Assembly: GCA_045106175.1 (NCBI GenBank) | Contig: JBGCEF010000009.1 | Span: 1 to 22,550, forward strand | From: TMED27 sp045106175 | Lineage (GTDB): Bacteria > Pseudomonadota > Alphaproteobacteria > Micavibrionales > Micavibrionaceae | Length of the DNA stretch: 22,550 bases | Direction: 5' to 3' | In this document: positions 1 to 7,576 of the stretch, one piece after another | Layout: each line of letters opens with the position of its first letter | Numbering within the stretch: the stretch's first letter is position 1 | Translations under genes and position numbers: made by a program | The notes under the pieces: generated by a model | Told to the model about the DNA's origin: nothing | Database searches by the model: none | Seen by the model: only the letters and a program-made list of their open reading frames with translations

Positions 1-1
1 T

Positions 2-109
2 GGAAATTGGGTTGGGCAAGTGTATCAGACGACTAATGTGGATCGTAAGCTTCAATTTATGAATGGCGTGGATCCGAATGATCCGCTTGGCCTTAAAAAG
101 TTGACATAA
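2..109 (+). CDS. 3' end of an unidentified protein gene (partial)
   Basis: An open frame enters from the left edge and ends at TAA 107-109, giving 35 C-terminal residues that finish NGVDPNDPLGLKKLT. Frame 1 closes at base 34, while this frame stays open and the next gene follows only 25 bases later on the same strand, which is consistent with a real gene end. The fragment is polar and has no membrane segment or recognisable motif. I cannot assign a family from it, and it could also be a chance frame. Confidence 0.5.
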   Translation, partial: GNWVGQVYQTTNVDRKLQFMNGVDPNDPLGLKKLT

Positions 110-134
110 AACTGCGAGCGCTTTACAAAGCGGC

Positions 135-716
135 ATGTTCAGAAATTCAGATACTTTACGGCGTATTTTTTGGAAAGCTGCCGATTACATTCCGCTTGAG
201 CGGTTTCAGATGGCCAAATTGCGTCGTGATACGATCATTCATTTTACGGCTTTAAAAATTAAAAATAATAGGGAAGCAATGCAGAAAATTGCTACGCAAG
301 GCTTCTATCCTGTTGTTGGTGATTCATTGTTTCCAAATCCTCCGCCTGGTGTTCCTGAAGAAAAAACAGTCAATGTGATGCCCGTCTATCTTTTCGAAAA
401 GAAATGCCAAAAATTTGAGCATGATGATAAAGAAGCCCTTGAACGACAGCTTTACCTTGATCGTGTAACTTTGGGCGTTGATCCGGATTTCAATACGCGC
501 CGAAAAGAGGGGCGGAGCCCTGTGGATGTAGAACTATCGCACCTTAAAACACTATACGAGCAAAAAGGTTTAGATGGTGTGACACAGGCCTTTGCCGTCG
601 CATTTATAAGGATATTTCCTACAGTTGCTATAGACGAAGATTATATTGCGGCCGGGCTTGATCCTTCCAAAAGGGTTGAAGAACTTCAGCACCTAAGGGC
701 AGAGCATTTATCATGA
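135..716 (+). CDS. Hypothetical protein, 193 residues
   Basis: I do not recognise this protein. It is a soluble, charged polypeptide without a signal peptide. The N-terminal 45 residues are rich in Arg and Lys, a proline-rich stretch follows around residues 66-75 (PNPPPGVPEE), and the rest alternates acidic and basic segments with a hydrophobic stretch near residues 150-165 (AFAVAFIRIFPTVAI). The ATG at 135 follows the preceding stop by 25 bases and has no clear Shine-Dalgarno sequence; a small hairpin (119-132) sits directly upstream. Its 3' end overlaps the convergent methyltransferase gene by six bases. No competing frame of similar length covers 135-700, and the same-strand gene in front suggests a shared transcript. 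Function unknown. Confidence 0.65.
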   Translation: MFRNSDTLRRIFWKAADYIPLERFQMAKLRRDTIIHFTALKIKNNREAMQKIATQGFYPVVGDSLFPNPPPGVPEEKTVNVMPVYLFEKKCQKFEHDDKEALERQLYLDRVTLGVDPDFNTRRKEGRSPVDVELSHLKTLYEQKGLDGVTQAFAVAFIRIFPTVAIDEDYIAAGLDPSKRVEELQHLRAEHLS

Positions 717-1457
717 GCGGCTTGAGATTGCGGGTTTGGGGACAATGCGGCGTTTGCCTTGTGTTGCCACAGCAGAACCGCTGCCTCTATCAGCGCGGGC
801 GTATAGCTGTTTACTGGCCTCAACAATATGCACACCTGCGACAAAGGGTATTGTATTCCTGCCAATGCGTTCAAGCGTTGGTGCGACCTTTAGAATAGGG
901 TTGTATGATGTTGGTGGAATAAATAGCGCTTCTTCTGTGCGTTCATGAATGAATTGATTATCACGCAGTAGATTGCATAGTTGGGTCGTACTGAAAGGTC
1001 TTCCCTGCCCAAAAGGGTTTTTATCAGAACGCACCCAGAACCCAGAGCGGTTGGGCACAATGGCAAGAATACGTCCATTGGATTTTAAAACACGCCAAAT
1101 CTCAGACAGGCTTTGATTAATGTCTTCACTATGTTCCAGCGTATGGATGACTAATGCCCGATCAACTGAATTGGTTTCAATAGGAAGTTGATATTGATCG
1201 GATAAGGCCGCAAGGTTTCTTGTGTTGGATTGCCCGGCCCAAAAATGTGCCCCATGTTCCGCAGGCATTAATGCAAAGCATCTTTCGCTATCTGGCATAA
1301 GCGCCTTAAGATACGGTACAGCATAACCACAGCCCATCACGCGCATGGATTTACAGTCTCCCCATATGTCACAAATTCTGTCTTTTAAAATACGTTTTGT
1401 TGTCAGACCCAAACGTGAATTATAAAAGCTTTGAAAATCGTGCACAGAGAAGCTCAT
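711..1457 (-). CDS. Class I SAM-dependent methyltransferase, type 11-like
   Basis: Predicted cytosolic S-adenosylmethionine-dependent methyltransferase of 248 residues; the substrate is unknown. A glycine motif for SAM binding is visible at residues 40-48 (VMGCGYAVP), following the short N-terminal helix region. The acidic motif II region and the strand-4 motif appear as LVIHTLEHSED at 102-112, followed by the typical WRVLKSNGRI helix-strand around 121-130. The expected acid after strand 2 is not obvious, because MPAEHG stands there. The last 25 residues are basic and serine-rich. The gene starts three bases after the mutT stop, so it is the last gene of the ppiC-mutT-methyltransferase operon, and its 3' end overlaps the convergent 193-residue gene. 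A methyltransferase of this kind near secA and gloB-type genes is common in Alphaproteobacteria, as I recall, but its role is not settled. Confidence 0.82.
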   Translation of the reverse strand: MSFSVHDFQSFYNSRLGLTTKRILKDRICDIWGDCKSMRVMGCGYAVPYLKALMPDSERCFALMPAEHGAHFWAGQSNTRNLAALSDQYQLPIETNSVDRALVIHTLEHSEDINQSLSEIWRVLKSNGRILAIVPNRSGFWVRSDKNPFGQGRPFSTTQLCNLLRDNQFIHERTEEALFIPPTSYNPILKVAPTLERIGRNTIPFVAGVHIVEASKQLYARADRGSGSAVATQGKRRIVPKPAISSRS

Positions 1458-1460
1458 TGG

Positions 1461-1907
1461 CTATAACAAGTCTCTTAATATTGCGATGAGCGGTATGTCT
1501 GCTTTCGGCATATCATATTTGGGCATATCCAGCGGATGTACCCATGCGGTTGCTTTATGCTCTTTCAGAGTAATTTCACCTTTCCACATACGTAATGCGA
1601 AGACTGGCATCAGCAAATGGAAATCATCGTAGCTGTGTGATGCAAATGCGATCGGATGATAACATGTTGGACGGGTTTCGATGCCAAGCTCTTCTTCGAG
1701 TTCTCGCATCAGAGCGAATTCTGGTGTTTCGCCTTTTTCAACTTTTCCGCCAGGAAACTCCCAAAGGCCAGCCATGGATTTTCCTTCCGGCCTTTGGGCT
1801 AATAGTATTTCTGATTTATCGTTAATAAGTGCGGCGGCGGCCACCAATATGATTGGCATATCGGGAGCCGTAGGCTTTGGTTTTGATAAGCTTTCCGCGC
1901 AACTCAT
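1461..1907 (-). CDS. mutT: (Deoxy)nucleoside triphosphate pyrophosphohydrolase, MutT/Nudix
   Basis: Probable 8-oxo-dGTP diphosphatase that removes oxidised dGTP from the nucleotide pool and so limits A:T to C:G transversions. The protein has 148 residues, slightly longer than E. coli MutT. The complete Nudix box is present: G54, E60, R68-E69, E72-E73 and G75 fit the spacing GX5EX7REUXEEXGU. The substrate loop LWEFPGGK (residues 48-55) is the form typical of MutT proper rather than of other Nudix enzymes. About 17 residues precede the first strand, so a start at Met17 is conceivable. The gene lies six bases after the ppiC stop and three before the methyltransferase start, within one operon. 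The family assignment is firm; the exact substrate is inferred from the motif. Confidence 0.9.
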   Translation of the reverse strand: MSCAESLSKPKPTAPDMPIILVAAAALINDKSEILLAQRPEGKSMAGLWEFPGGKVEKGETPEFALMRELEEELGIETRPTCYHPIAFASHSYDDFHLLMPVFALRMWKGEITLKEHKATAWVHPLDMPKYDMPKADIPLIAILRDLL

Positions 1908-1913
1908 GATGGT

Positions 1914-2963
1914 TTATTCAGCAGGCTTTGCTTCTTCGCCTGCTGCAGGCTCAACACTTTCACCATTGATATCGAAGAGCTCAACGCCGGCTTCCTCACG
2001 CCATTTTGTTACGATCTCATTTGTAACAATATTACGAAGCTGGCCTTCTAAGAATGGTTTGGCTTCTTCGTATGGCACTGGTGGGCGTTGGCGACGCTCA
2101 TCGACTTTAATGATGTGGAAACCAAACTCTGATTTTACGGGCATGTCAGACACAGCGCCTACCTCTTGTGCGAATGCAGCTTCACCGAACTCCGCAACAA
2201 CATCAGTTTTTAAGAAATAACCAAGATTTCCGCCTTCTGTTGATGTTGAATCTTTTGAATTTGCTTTTGCCAATTCTGCAAAGTCTACGCCTTCTTTTAA
2301 TTGCGCTATCAAATCTTTTGCAAGGGCTTCGTCATCTACCAGAATATGCGCGGCTTTTGCTTCTTCTACCTCTGGGAATTGCGCGACATATTGATCGTAG
2401 GCTGATTTGAGGCGCTCTTCATTGATTGCTTTTTCGACTTCACGTTGCATAAAAACAACTGGGACAATGTTTTGTTTTGCCGCTTCTAAACGTTCTTTCA
2501 CAAGCGGGTCATTATCCAAGTTAACGTTAACCGCTTTTTCTTTAACCAAAGCCATATTGATGATTTGGTTTTGTACTAGCGGGAATAATTGATCCATAGG
2601 AAGCTGACGGCTTTCCGCGGGCATCGTTTGCATAAAATTAAATACTTCTAATCGTGTTAATTCTTTATCACCAACTTTTGCAACGACGGGGTTACCCGGC
2701 TTGATTTCTTGTTGGGGCGCTGCGTTTTCTGCCTGCGTGCTATCTGCATCCGCTCCTTGATTGTCTGCAGCCTCTTCGCCTGATGCTGTTTCAATCGTGC
2801 TATTTTCCGCAGTGTTACCCGCATTTTTTCTGTCTGTAGAGGCTAAATGACCAGAGAAATATGCCAACGCGCCGACAGCGACAACGACAAGTGCGACCAG
2901 CACAATAACAGTTGCGTTGCCTTTCTCATTTAAGTGTTCTTTTGCATGAATATTGAGTGTCAT
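1914..2963 (-). CDS. Membrane-anchored periplasmic parvulin peptidyl-prolyl isomerase
   Basis: Peptidyl-prolyl cis-trans isomerase of the PpiC/SurA/PrsA type, 349 residues, expected to help fold secreted proteins in the periplasm. A single hydrophobic segment at about residues 18-38 serves as signal anchor. A low-complexity acidic linker rich in Ala, Glu, Asp and Asn covers residues 45-90. A SurA_N-like helical chaperone region spans about 92-200. One parvulin domain follows at about 204-291, with the characteristic AAHILV strand, the GGNLGYF motif and the closing GFHIIKVDERR. The C-terminal tail is acidic. The ATG is preceded by an AGGA-type ribosome binding site nine bases away. The gene is first in the operon and divergent from secA, so export machinery and periplasmic folding factor share one regulatory gap. 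Confidence 0.9.
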   Translation of the reverse strand: MTLNIHAKEHLNEKGNATVIVLVALVVVAVGALAYFSGHLASTDRKNAGNTAENSTIETASGEEAADNQGADADSTQAENAAPQQEIKPGNPVVAKVGDKELTRLEVFNFMQTMPAESRQLPMDQLFPLVQNQIINMALVKEKAVNVNLDNDPLVKERLEAAKQNIVPVVFMQREVEKAINEERLKSAYDQYVAQFPEVEEAKAAHILVDDEALAKDLIAQLKEGVDFAELAKANSKDSTSTEGGNLGYFLKTDVVAEFGEAAFAQEVGAVSDMPVKSEFGFHIIKVDERRQRPPVPYEEAKPFLEGQLRNIVTNEIVTKWREEAGVELFDINGESVEPAAGEEAKPAE

Positions 2964-2995
2964 GTTTATTTTCCTTTTTTCATGAATGCGTGATG

Positions 2996-3024
2996 AGATT
3001 AACCAAGTGGTGGACGCATTTCAA
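2996..3024 (-). promoter_or_regulatory. Predicted sigma-70 promoter of the ppiC operon
   Basis: Reading the minus strand, a -35 box TTGAAA (3019-3024) is followed after 17 bases by a -10 box TAATCT (2996-3001). The start of transcription would fall near 2989, about 26 bases before the ppiC start codon, leaving room for its AGGA ribosome binding site. The call rests on sequence match and spacing only. Confidence 0.5.
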
Positions 3025-3032
3025 CAGTGTTA

Positions 3033-3061
3033 TTGACGTTATACAGGCTGGGCCTTATACC
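3033..3061 (+). promoter_or_regulatory. Predicted sigma-70 promoter of secA
   Basis: A -35 box TTGACG (3033-3038) and a -10 box TATACC (3056-3061) are separated by 17 bases. Transcription would start near 3068, some 24 bases ahead of the secA ATG at 3092. It stands back to back with the ppiC promoter, with only eight bases between the two -35 boxes. Predicted from sequence alone. Confidence 0.55.
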
Positions 3062-3082
3062 AGTTTCATAAAGAATTCTTTT

Positions 3083-3086
3083 GGAG
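3083..3086 (+). promoter_or_regulatory. Ribosome binding site fixing the secA start
   Basis: GGAG at 3083-3086 lies five bases before ATG 3092. It supports starting SecA there and not at the upstream in-frame codon at 2957, which would add 45 residues unlike SecA and would run through the predicted promoter. Confidence 0.75.
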
Positions 3087-3091
3087 TCATT

Positions 3092-5875
3092 ATGATATTA
3101 AATTTTGCAACAAAACTGTTTGGATCATCAAATGATCGCACCTTAAAACAGTTGCAAAAACACGTTGATCCTATCAATGCGCTTGAGCCGAAATATGAGG
3201 CTTTATCGGATGAAGAGCTTCAGGCGCAAACTGATGTTTTGCGTGGACGTCTTTCCAATGGGGAGCGCCTAGATGACATTATGTATGATGCGTTTGCTGT
3301 TGTTCGTGAGGCATCAAAACGGGTTTTAGGTTTGCGTCCATATGATGTGCAATTAGTCGGCGGTATTGTTTTGCATCAGGGCCGAATTTCAGAAATGAAA
3401 ACAGGTGAAGGTAAAACACTTGTTGCAACACTCCCTACATACCTTAACGCTATTGAAGGTAAGGGTGTGCATGTTGTTACTGTTAATGACTATCTCGCAA
3501 AACGTGACTCCGAATGGATGAGCGAGATCTATAATTTCCTTGGCCTTTCTTGTGGTGTTATCACTGCGGATATTACTGAGGAAGAGCGCCGTGAGGCTTA
3601 TGCCTGTGATGTTACATATGGTACCAATAACGAATTTGGTTTTGATTATCTTCGCGATAATATGAAATTCTCACTAGACCAAATGGTCCAGCGTGATTTC
3701 AATTTTGCGATTGTTGATGAAGTTGACTCAATCTTAATTGATGAAGCGCGGACGCCATTAATTATATCAGGGCCGTCTGATTCTGATGTCTCGCTGTATC
3801 CAAAGGCTGATAAAATTATTCCATCCCTGACAGAAGATGATTACGAGATGGATGAAAAGCACAAAACCATTGTGCTTAATGAAGATGGCACAGTGCGCGT
3901 TGAAGAATTATTGGTTGAGCATAGTTTGATTGAAGACGGATCATCGATGTATGATTTTGATAATATCGGCATTGTGCATCACGTTAACCAAGCCTTGCGA
4001 GCGCATAAGCTTTTTCATGCGGAAAAAGATTATATCGTCAAAGATGGCAAAGTTATTTTGATTGATGAATTTACGGGCCGTATGATGGATGGTCGACGCC
4101 TATCTGAAGGGCTTCATCAAGCTATCGAAGCTAAAGAAGGTGTTGATATTCAAACAGAGAACCAGACACTCGCTTCTATCACGTTCCAGAATTATTTTCG
4201 TCTTTATCCCAAGCTTGCGGGCATGACAGGGACAGCATTGACCGAAGCAGGCGAGTTTATGGAGATCTATGAGCTTGGTGTGGTTGCGATTGAAACCAAT
4301 AAGCCAGTACAACGGTTGGATCATCAAGATCAAATTTATCGCTCTCTTGCAGAAAAAGAAGATGCACTTGTAAAGCTTATTCGTGAGTGCCAAGAGCGCG
4401 GCCAGCCAGCGTTGGTTGGTACAGTATCCATAGATAAGTCAGAGGAATTATCAGCACGCCTTAAGAAAGAGAAGATCAAACATAATGTTTTGAACGCACG
4501 CCAGCATGAGCGTGAAGCCTTCATCGTTGCCCAGGCCGGACGTCCAGGGGCCATTACCATTGCGACAAACATGGCGGGGCGTGGAACCGACATTAAGCTT
4601 GGTGGTAATTTGGATATGCGCATTGAAGAAGAAATTGCCAATGACGTTACAGACGCCAAACGCACCAAAGCGATTAAAAATATTGAAGCTGAGATTGAAA
4701 CCGATAAAGAAAAAGTAAAAGACGCCGGTGGCCTTTATATTATTGGGACTGAGCGCCATGAATCTCGTCGTATTGATAATCAGCTCCGTGGTCGTTCTGG
4801 GCGTCAAGGGGATGCGGGTGCATCCATGTTTTTCCTTTCTGTTGAAGATGATCTGATGAGAATTTTTGCTGGCGATAAACTGGAAGGCCTTCTTAATAAT
4901 ACAAAAATAGGTTTGGAAGAAGGTGAAGCGCTAGAGCATCCCTTGATTTCAAAAATGTTGGAACGTGCGCAAGGCAAAGTTGAAGGCATGCATTTTGAAG
5001 TGCGTAAGAACTTGCTTAAATTCGACAATGTCATGAATGACCAGCGTAAAGTTATTTACGCTCAACGCCGTGAGTTGATGGAAGCCGATGATATTGGTGA
5101 TGTGATTAAAGATATGCGCCATGGCGTGATTGAGGATACAGTAATAGCGTGCATTCCGCCGGGTGCCTATGCCGAGAAATGGGACATTGAAGCGCTTGAT
5201 ACAGAATTGCAACGCTTACTCGCCATGGATCTTCCGATTGAAGATTGGGCCAAAGAAGAAGGGATTGCAGATGCGGAAATGCTGGAGCGTATTTTAGATG
5301 CCTCTGATAAGCGCATGGCAGAAAAGGTTGCTAATTGTGGCCCAGACCTATGGCGCCGTATGGAAAAAGGGATTGCTTTACAAATCCTTGATCAGCAATG
5401 GAAAGACCATCTTTTAAATCTTGATCATCTTCGTCAGGGCATTAATTTGCGTGCCTTTGGCCAACGTGATCCGCTTAATGAATATAAGGCAGAAGCTTTT
5501 GGTATGTTTGAGCAAATGTTGGATCAGTTGAATGATTCCATTACGATGACGCTTAGCTTTGTTGAAATTAGCATTGAAGATGATGCCAAGCGTAAGCTGT
5601 TTATACCGGGTATGGGCGGTCCTGAAGATGCACAAGAGCAAAGATTGCAGGAAACACGCGAAGATCCGGCGTTAATGGGCACAGGTCAGACGCAAGCAGC
5701 CGAAAGTGAACAGCAATCTACAGAGTCGAAAACGATCCAATATCCCTCCCCCGCAGCGATTGATCCGAATGACCCATTAACTTGGGGGAAGGTTCAACGC
5801 AATGCGTTATGTCCGTGCGGGTCTGGCAAAAAGTATAAACACTGCCATGGGAAGATTGTCGCACAAGCTTCTTAG
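3092..5875 (+). CDS. secA: Preprotein translocase motor ATPase SecA
   Basis: SecA drives unfolded preproteins through SecYEG at the inner membrane by ATP hydrolysis. With the start at 3092 it has 927 residues, close to the usual 900 or so. Walker A (MKTGEGKT) falls at residues 102-109, as in E. coli SecA. The DEVDS Walker B region lies near 210, the preprotein cross-linking domain follows, and the GTNNEFGFDYLRDN and MAGRGTDIKLGG motifs of the two nucleotide-binding folds are intact. After the helical scaffold and wing domain comes a Gln/Glu/Ser-rich linker. The C-terminal metal-binding motif is complete (CPCGSGKKYKHCHG, the CXCX8CH form) and is known to bind zinc and contact SecB. The ATG has a good ribosome binding site. 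FkbM and the following genes come 25 bases downstream, with no terminator visible in between. Confidence 0.98.
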   Translation: MILNFATKLFGSSNDRTLKQLQKHVDPINALEPKYEALSDEELQAQTDVLRGRLSNGERLDDIMYDAFAVVREASKRVLGLRPYDVQLVGGIVLHQGRISEMKTGEGKTLVATLPTYLNAIEGKGVHVVTVNDYLAKRDSEWMSEIYNFLGLSCGVITADITEEERREAYACDVTYGTNNEFGFDYLRDNMKFSLDQMVQRDFNFAIVDEVDSILIDEARTPLIISGPSDSDVSLYPKADKIIPSLTEDDYEMDEKHKTIVLNEDGTVRVEELLVEHSLIEDGSSMYDFDNIGIVHHVNQALRAHKLFHAEKDYIVKDGKVILIDEFTGRMMDGRRLSEGLHQAIEAKEGVDIQTENQTLASITFQNYFRLYPKLAGMTGTALTEAGEFMEIYELGVVAIETNKPVQRLDHQDQIYRSLAEKEDALVKLIRECQERGQPALVGTVSIDKSEELSARLKKEKIKHNVLNARQHEREAFIVAQAGRPGAITIATNMAGRGTDIKLGGNLDMRIEEEIANDVTDAKRTKAIKNIEAEIETDKEKVKDAGGLYIIGTERHESRRIDNQLRGRSGRQGDAGASMFFLSVEDDLMRIFAGDKLEGLLNNTKIGLEEGEALEHPLISKMLERAQGKVEGMHFEVRKNLLKFDNVMNDQRKVIYAQRRELMEADDIGDVIKDMRHGVIEDTVIACIPPGAYAEKWDIEALDTELQRLLAMDLPIEDWAKEEGIADAEMLERILDASDKRMAEKVANCGPDLWRRMEKGIALQILDQQWKDHLLNLDHLRQGINLRAFGQRDPLNEYKAEAFGMFEQMLDQLNDSITMTLSFVEISIEDDAKRKLFIPGMGGPEDAQEQRLQETREDPALMGTGQTQAAESEQQSTESKTIQYPSPAAIDPNDPLTWGKVQRNALCPCGSGKKYKHCHGKIVAQAS

Positions 5876-5900
5876 TTGAATTTTTTGAGAGACTGAACGT

Positions 5901-6695
5901 ATGAAAAAAAAGCTAAAGCGTTTTGGGTATAAATTAGCCAGAAAATACATCAAATGGCATGATGGTTTTTCTTATAATTTTGAAAAAAATGGTGAAGCTT
6001 GGCTTTTGCATGTAACATCTCATCTTGATTTTAAATGTGTATTTGATGTTGGCGCGAATGTCGGTAAATGGACACAATCCGCGTTAGAGCAGTATAACGA
6101 TGCACATATTCACAGTTTTGAATTAGTGAAAGAAACATTTGAGACGCTGCAATCTTCTATAATTTCTGATCGTGTGACACTGAATAACTGTGGTGTATCG
6201 AATGATAATGGAGAGATTGAATATAAATTTTACGGTAAAGATTCAGGTGTGAACACTATTCTTGTTCAATCAGATTATCATGATAAGAAAAAAACGCCTC
6301 AGATTCGCAAAGCCGATATTTTAAAAGGGTCCGACTACTGCAAAAATCAAAATATTGATTTCATTGATTTTTTAAAGATTGATACCGAAGGTGCAGAACA
6401 TTTAGTCCTAGAGGGATTTGAAGATTTGCTGAAAGCAAAAAATGTTCGTCTTGTTCAATTTGAATATGGCTATACGAATGGCGATACAAAATTTCTTATG
6501 CGTGATTTTTATGATTTCTTTGCAGCCCAGGGATATAAAGCCGGCCGTTTGCGCAATGGTTATGTTGATTTTTCACCTTGGTCTTATGCGTTGAACGATT
6601 TTAATTCTGGGCCAAATTACGTTGCTATTCGCGCAGATGATGACGCGCTTTTTGAATGTCTTTCGCAAAGTGTTGAAACAAAGCGTGCTGCATAA
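5901..6695 (+). CDS. FkbM-family SAM-dependent methyltransferase
   Basis: Predicted O-methyltransferase of the FkbM family (Methyltransf_21), 264 residues, probably cytosolic. The family methylates hydroxyls on polyketides, glycans and lipids; the substrate here is unknown. The SAM-binding motif VFDVGANVGKW is at residues 47-57, an acidic position follows at HSFELV near 72, and the conserved DFLKIDTEGAEHLVLEG segment typical of the family lies in the C-terminal half. The N-terminal 20 residues are strongly basic. The start at 5901 has GAGAG about nine bases upstream. The stop overlaps the next ATG in a TAATG junction, so translation of the hydrolase is probably coupled. FkbM genes usually sit in polysaccharide or secondary-metabolite clusters, which fits the sulfotransferase-like and redox genes nearby. 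The coding sequence is notably AT-rich compared with secA. Confidence 0.88.
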   Translation: MKKKLKRFGYKLARKYIKWHDGFSYNFEKNGEAWLLHVTSHLDFKCVFDVGANVGKWTQSALEQYNDAHIHSFELVKETFETLQSSIISDRVTLNNCGVSNDNGEIEYKFYGKDSGVNTILVQSDYHDKKKTPQIRKADILKGSDYCKNQNIDFIDFLKIDTEGAEHLVLEGFEDLLKAKNVRLVQFEYGYTNGDTKFLMRDFYDFFAAQGYKAGRLRNGYVDFSPWSYALNDFNSGPNYVAIRADDDALFECLSQSVETKRAA

Positions 6696-7576
6696 TGTCA
6701 GAGCCTAGTGGTTTTTTAGAAAAAACAGTTATTGGCAAGACACAGTCTGGCCCTCATAATATCGCTTACCAAGATTGGGGGCAGCCAGGGAACCCTCCCG
6801 TTTTTTGTGTACACGGTTTGACTGGTAATTCATTTGATTTCGATTTTCTCGCTGCTGATCTTGTGCGGCATGGCTACCGAGTGATTTCCATTACATTAGT
6901 CGGGCGCGGGAAGAGTGATTTTCTTAATGACCCTATGGATTATAATTATTCACACTATATCAAAGATATATTTGCTGTTCTTGATGCTGAAAATTTAAAT
7001 ACACCCAATAGTTTAGATTGGATTGGCATTTCGTTAGGCGGGTTGCTTGGTATGCATATCGCTGCGATGGAGAATTCTCCTATTCAGCGTCTTATCCTCA
7101 ATGACATTGGTCCTGTCGTGCCTGAAGCGGCTTTAAATTTTATTCATGAGGTGATCAAAGTTCCTTATCATTTTGAAAACCTTGATGCGCTTGAGCTTCG
7201 TATGCGTCAGACGCGCGGCCTTAGTTGGGGGCCTGTGACAGATGAGCAGTGGACGCACATGGCGCAGCATAATCATCGTTTATTAGATGATGGAAACTAT
7301 AGCTATGCTTATGATCCGCGCATTGCGGTTGTGTTTGAACATGCGCCGATTGGTGATGTTGATTTGTGGGAGGTTTGGAATGCTATTTCTTGTCCAATTT
7401 TATTAATTCATGGTAAAAAATCTTTGCTTTTAACAAAGAAGATCATCAAGGCAATGCGCAAAACTGATACTGACTTTGATCTTTTGACGTTGAAAAAATG
7501 TGGTCATGCGCCGTCACTCATGGCACCGGATCAGATATTGGCAATTACAGAATGGTTGGAGAAGACGCATCACTAA
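6695..7576 (+). CDS. Alpha/beta hydrolase with atypical catalytic triad
   Basis: Alpha/beta-hydrolase-fold protein of 293 residues, cytosolic; substrate unknown, with an ester or carbon-carbon bond hydrolase most likely. The HGLTG oxyanion loop lies at 40-44, the nucleophile elbow GISLGG puts the serine at residue 113, and the catalytic histidine is H271 in CGHAPSLM. The acid of the triad is expected after strand 7 in the segment CPILLIHGKKSLLL, where relatives usually have Asp following Ser; here Leu244 stands there. D137, in LNDIGP after strand 6, could substitute, as it does in some dehalogenase-like relatives. Otherwise the enzyme may be impaired. The start overlaps the FkbM stop by one base (TAATG). 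The end overlaps the next gene by eight bases if that gene starts at 7569. Confidence 0.88.
   Translation: MSEPSGFLEKTVIGKTQSGPHNIAYQDWGQPGNPPVFCVHGLTGNSFDFDFLAADLVRHGYRVISITLVGRGKSDFLNDPMDYNYSHYIKDIFAVLDAENLNTPNSLDWIGISLGGLLGMHIAAMENSPIQRLILNDIGPVVPEAALNFIHEVIKVPYHFENLDALELRMRQTRGLSWGPVTDEQWTHMAQHNHRLLDDGNYSYAYDPRIAVVFEHAPIGDVDLWEVWNAISCPILLIHGKKSLLLTKKIIKAMRKTDTDFDLLTLKKCGHAPSLMAPDQILAITEWLEKTHH
7558..7564 (+). promoter_or_regulatory. Ribosome binding site in front of a likely ATC start
   Basis: GGAGAAG at 7558-7564 lies inside the end of the hydrolase gene. Its GGAG core is seven bases from ATC 7569, which is ideal Shine-Dalgarno spacing. Neither GTG 7500 nor ATG 7506, the only standard in-frame start codons upstream, has such a site. 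This is the main reason for placing the next start at 7569. Confidence 0.55.

Noticed and set aside
119..132. Hairpin CGCTTT-AC-AAAGCG just before the 193-residue gene
   Set aside because: The stem is short and leaves only a two- to four-base loop, and no T run follows. It is not a convincing terminator or regulator.
2957..3091. 45-codon upstream extension of the secA frame
   Set aside because: The extra residues do not resemble SecA, the frame covers the predicted secA promoter, and a good ribosome binding site with the normal N terminus (MILNFATKLFG) occurs at 3092.
4336..4807. Overlapping minus-strand frames of 97-118 codons inside secA
   Set aside because: They lie wholly within a strongly conserved SecA region and have shadow-like composition.
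5758..5780. DPNDPL motif shared by the SecA C-terminal linker and the partial protein at the left edge
   Set aside because: Six residues in two polar tails, with different flanks, are most likely coincidence.
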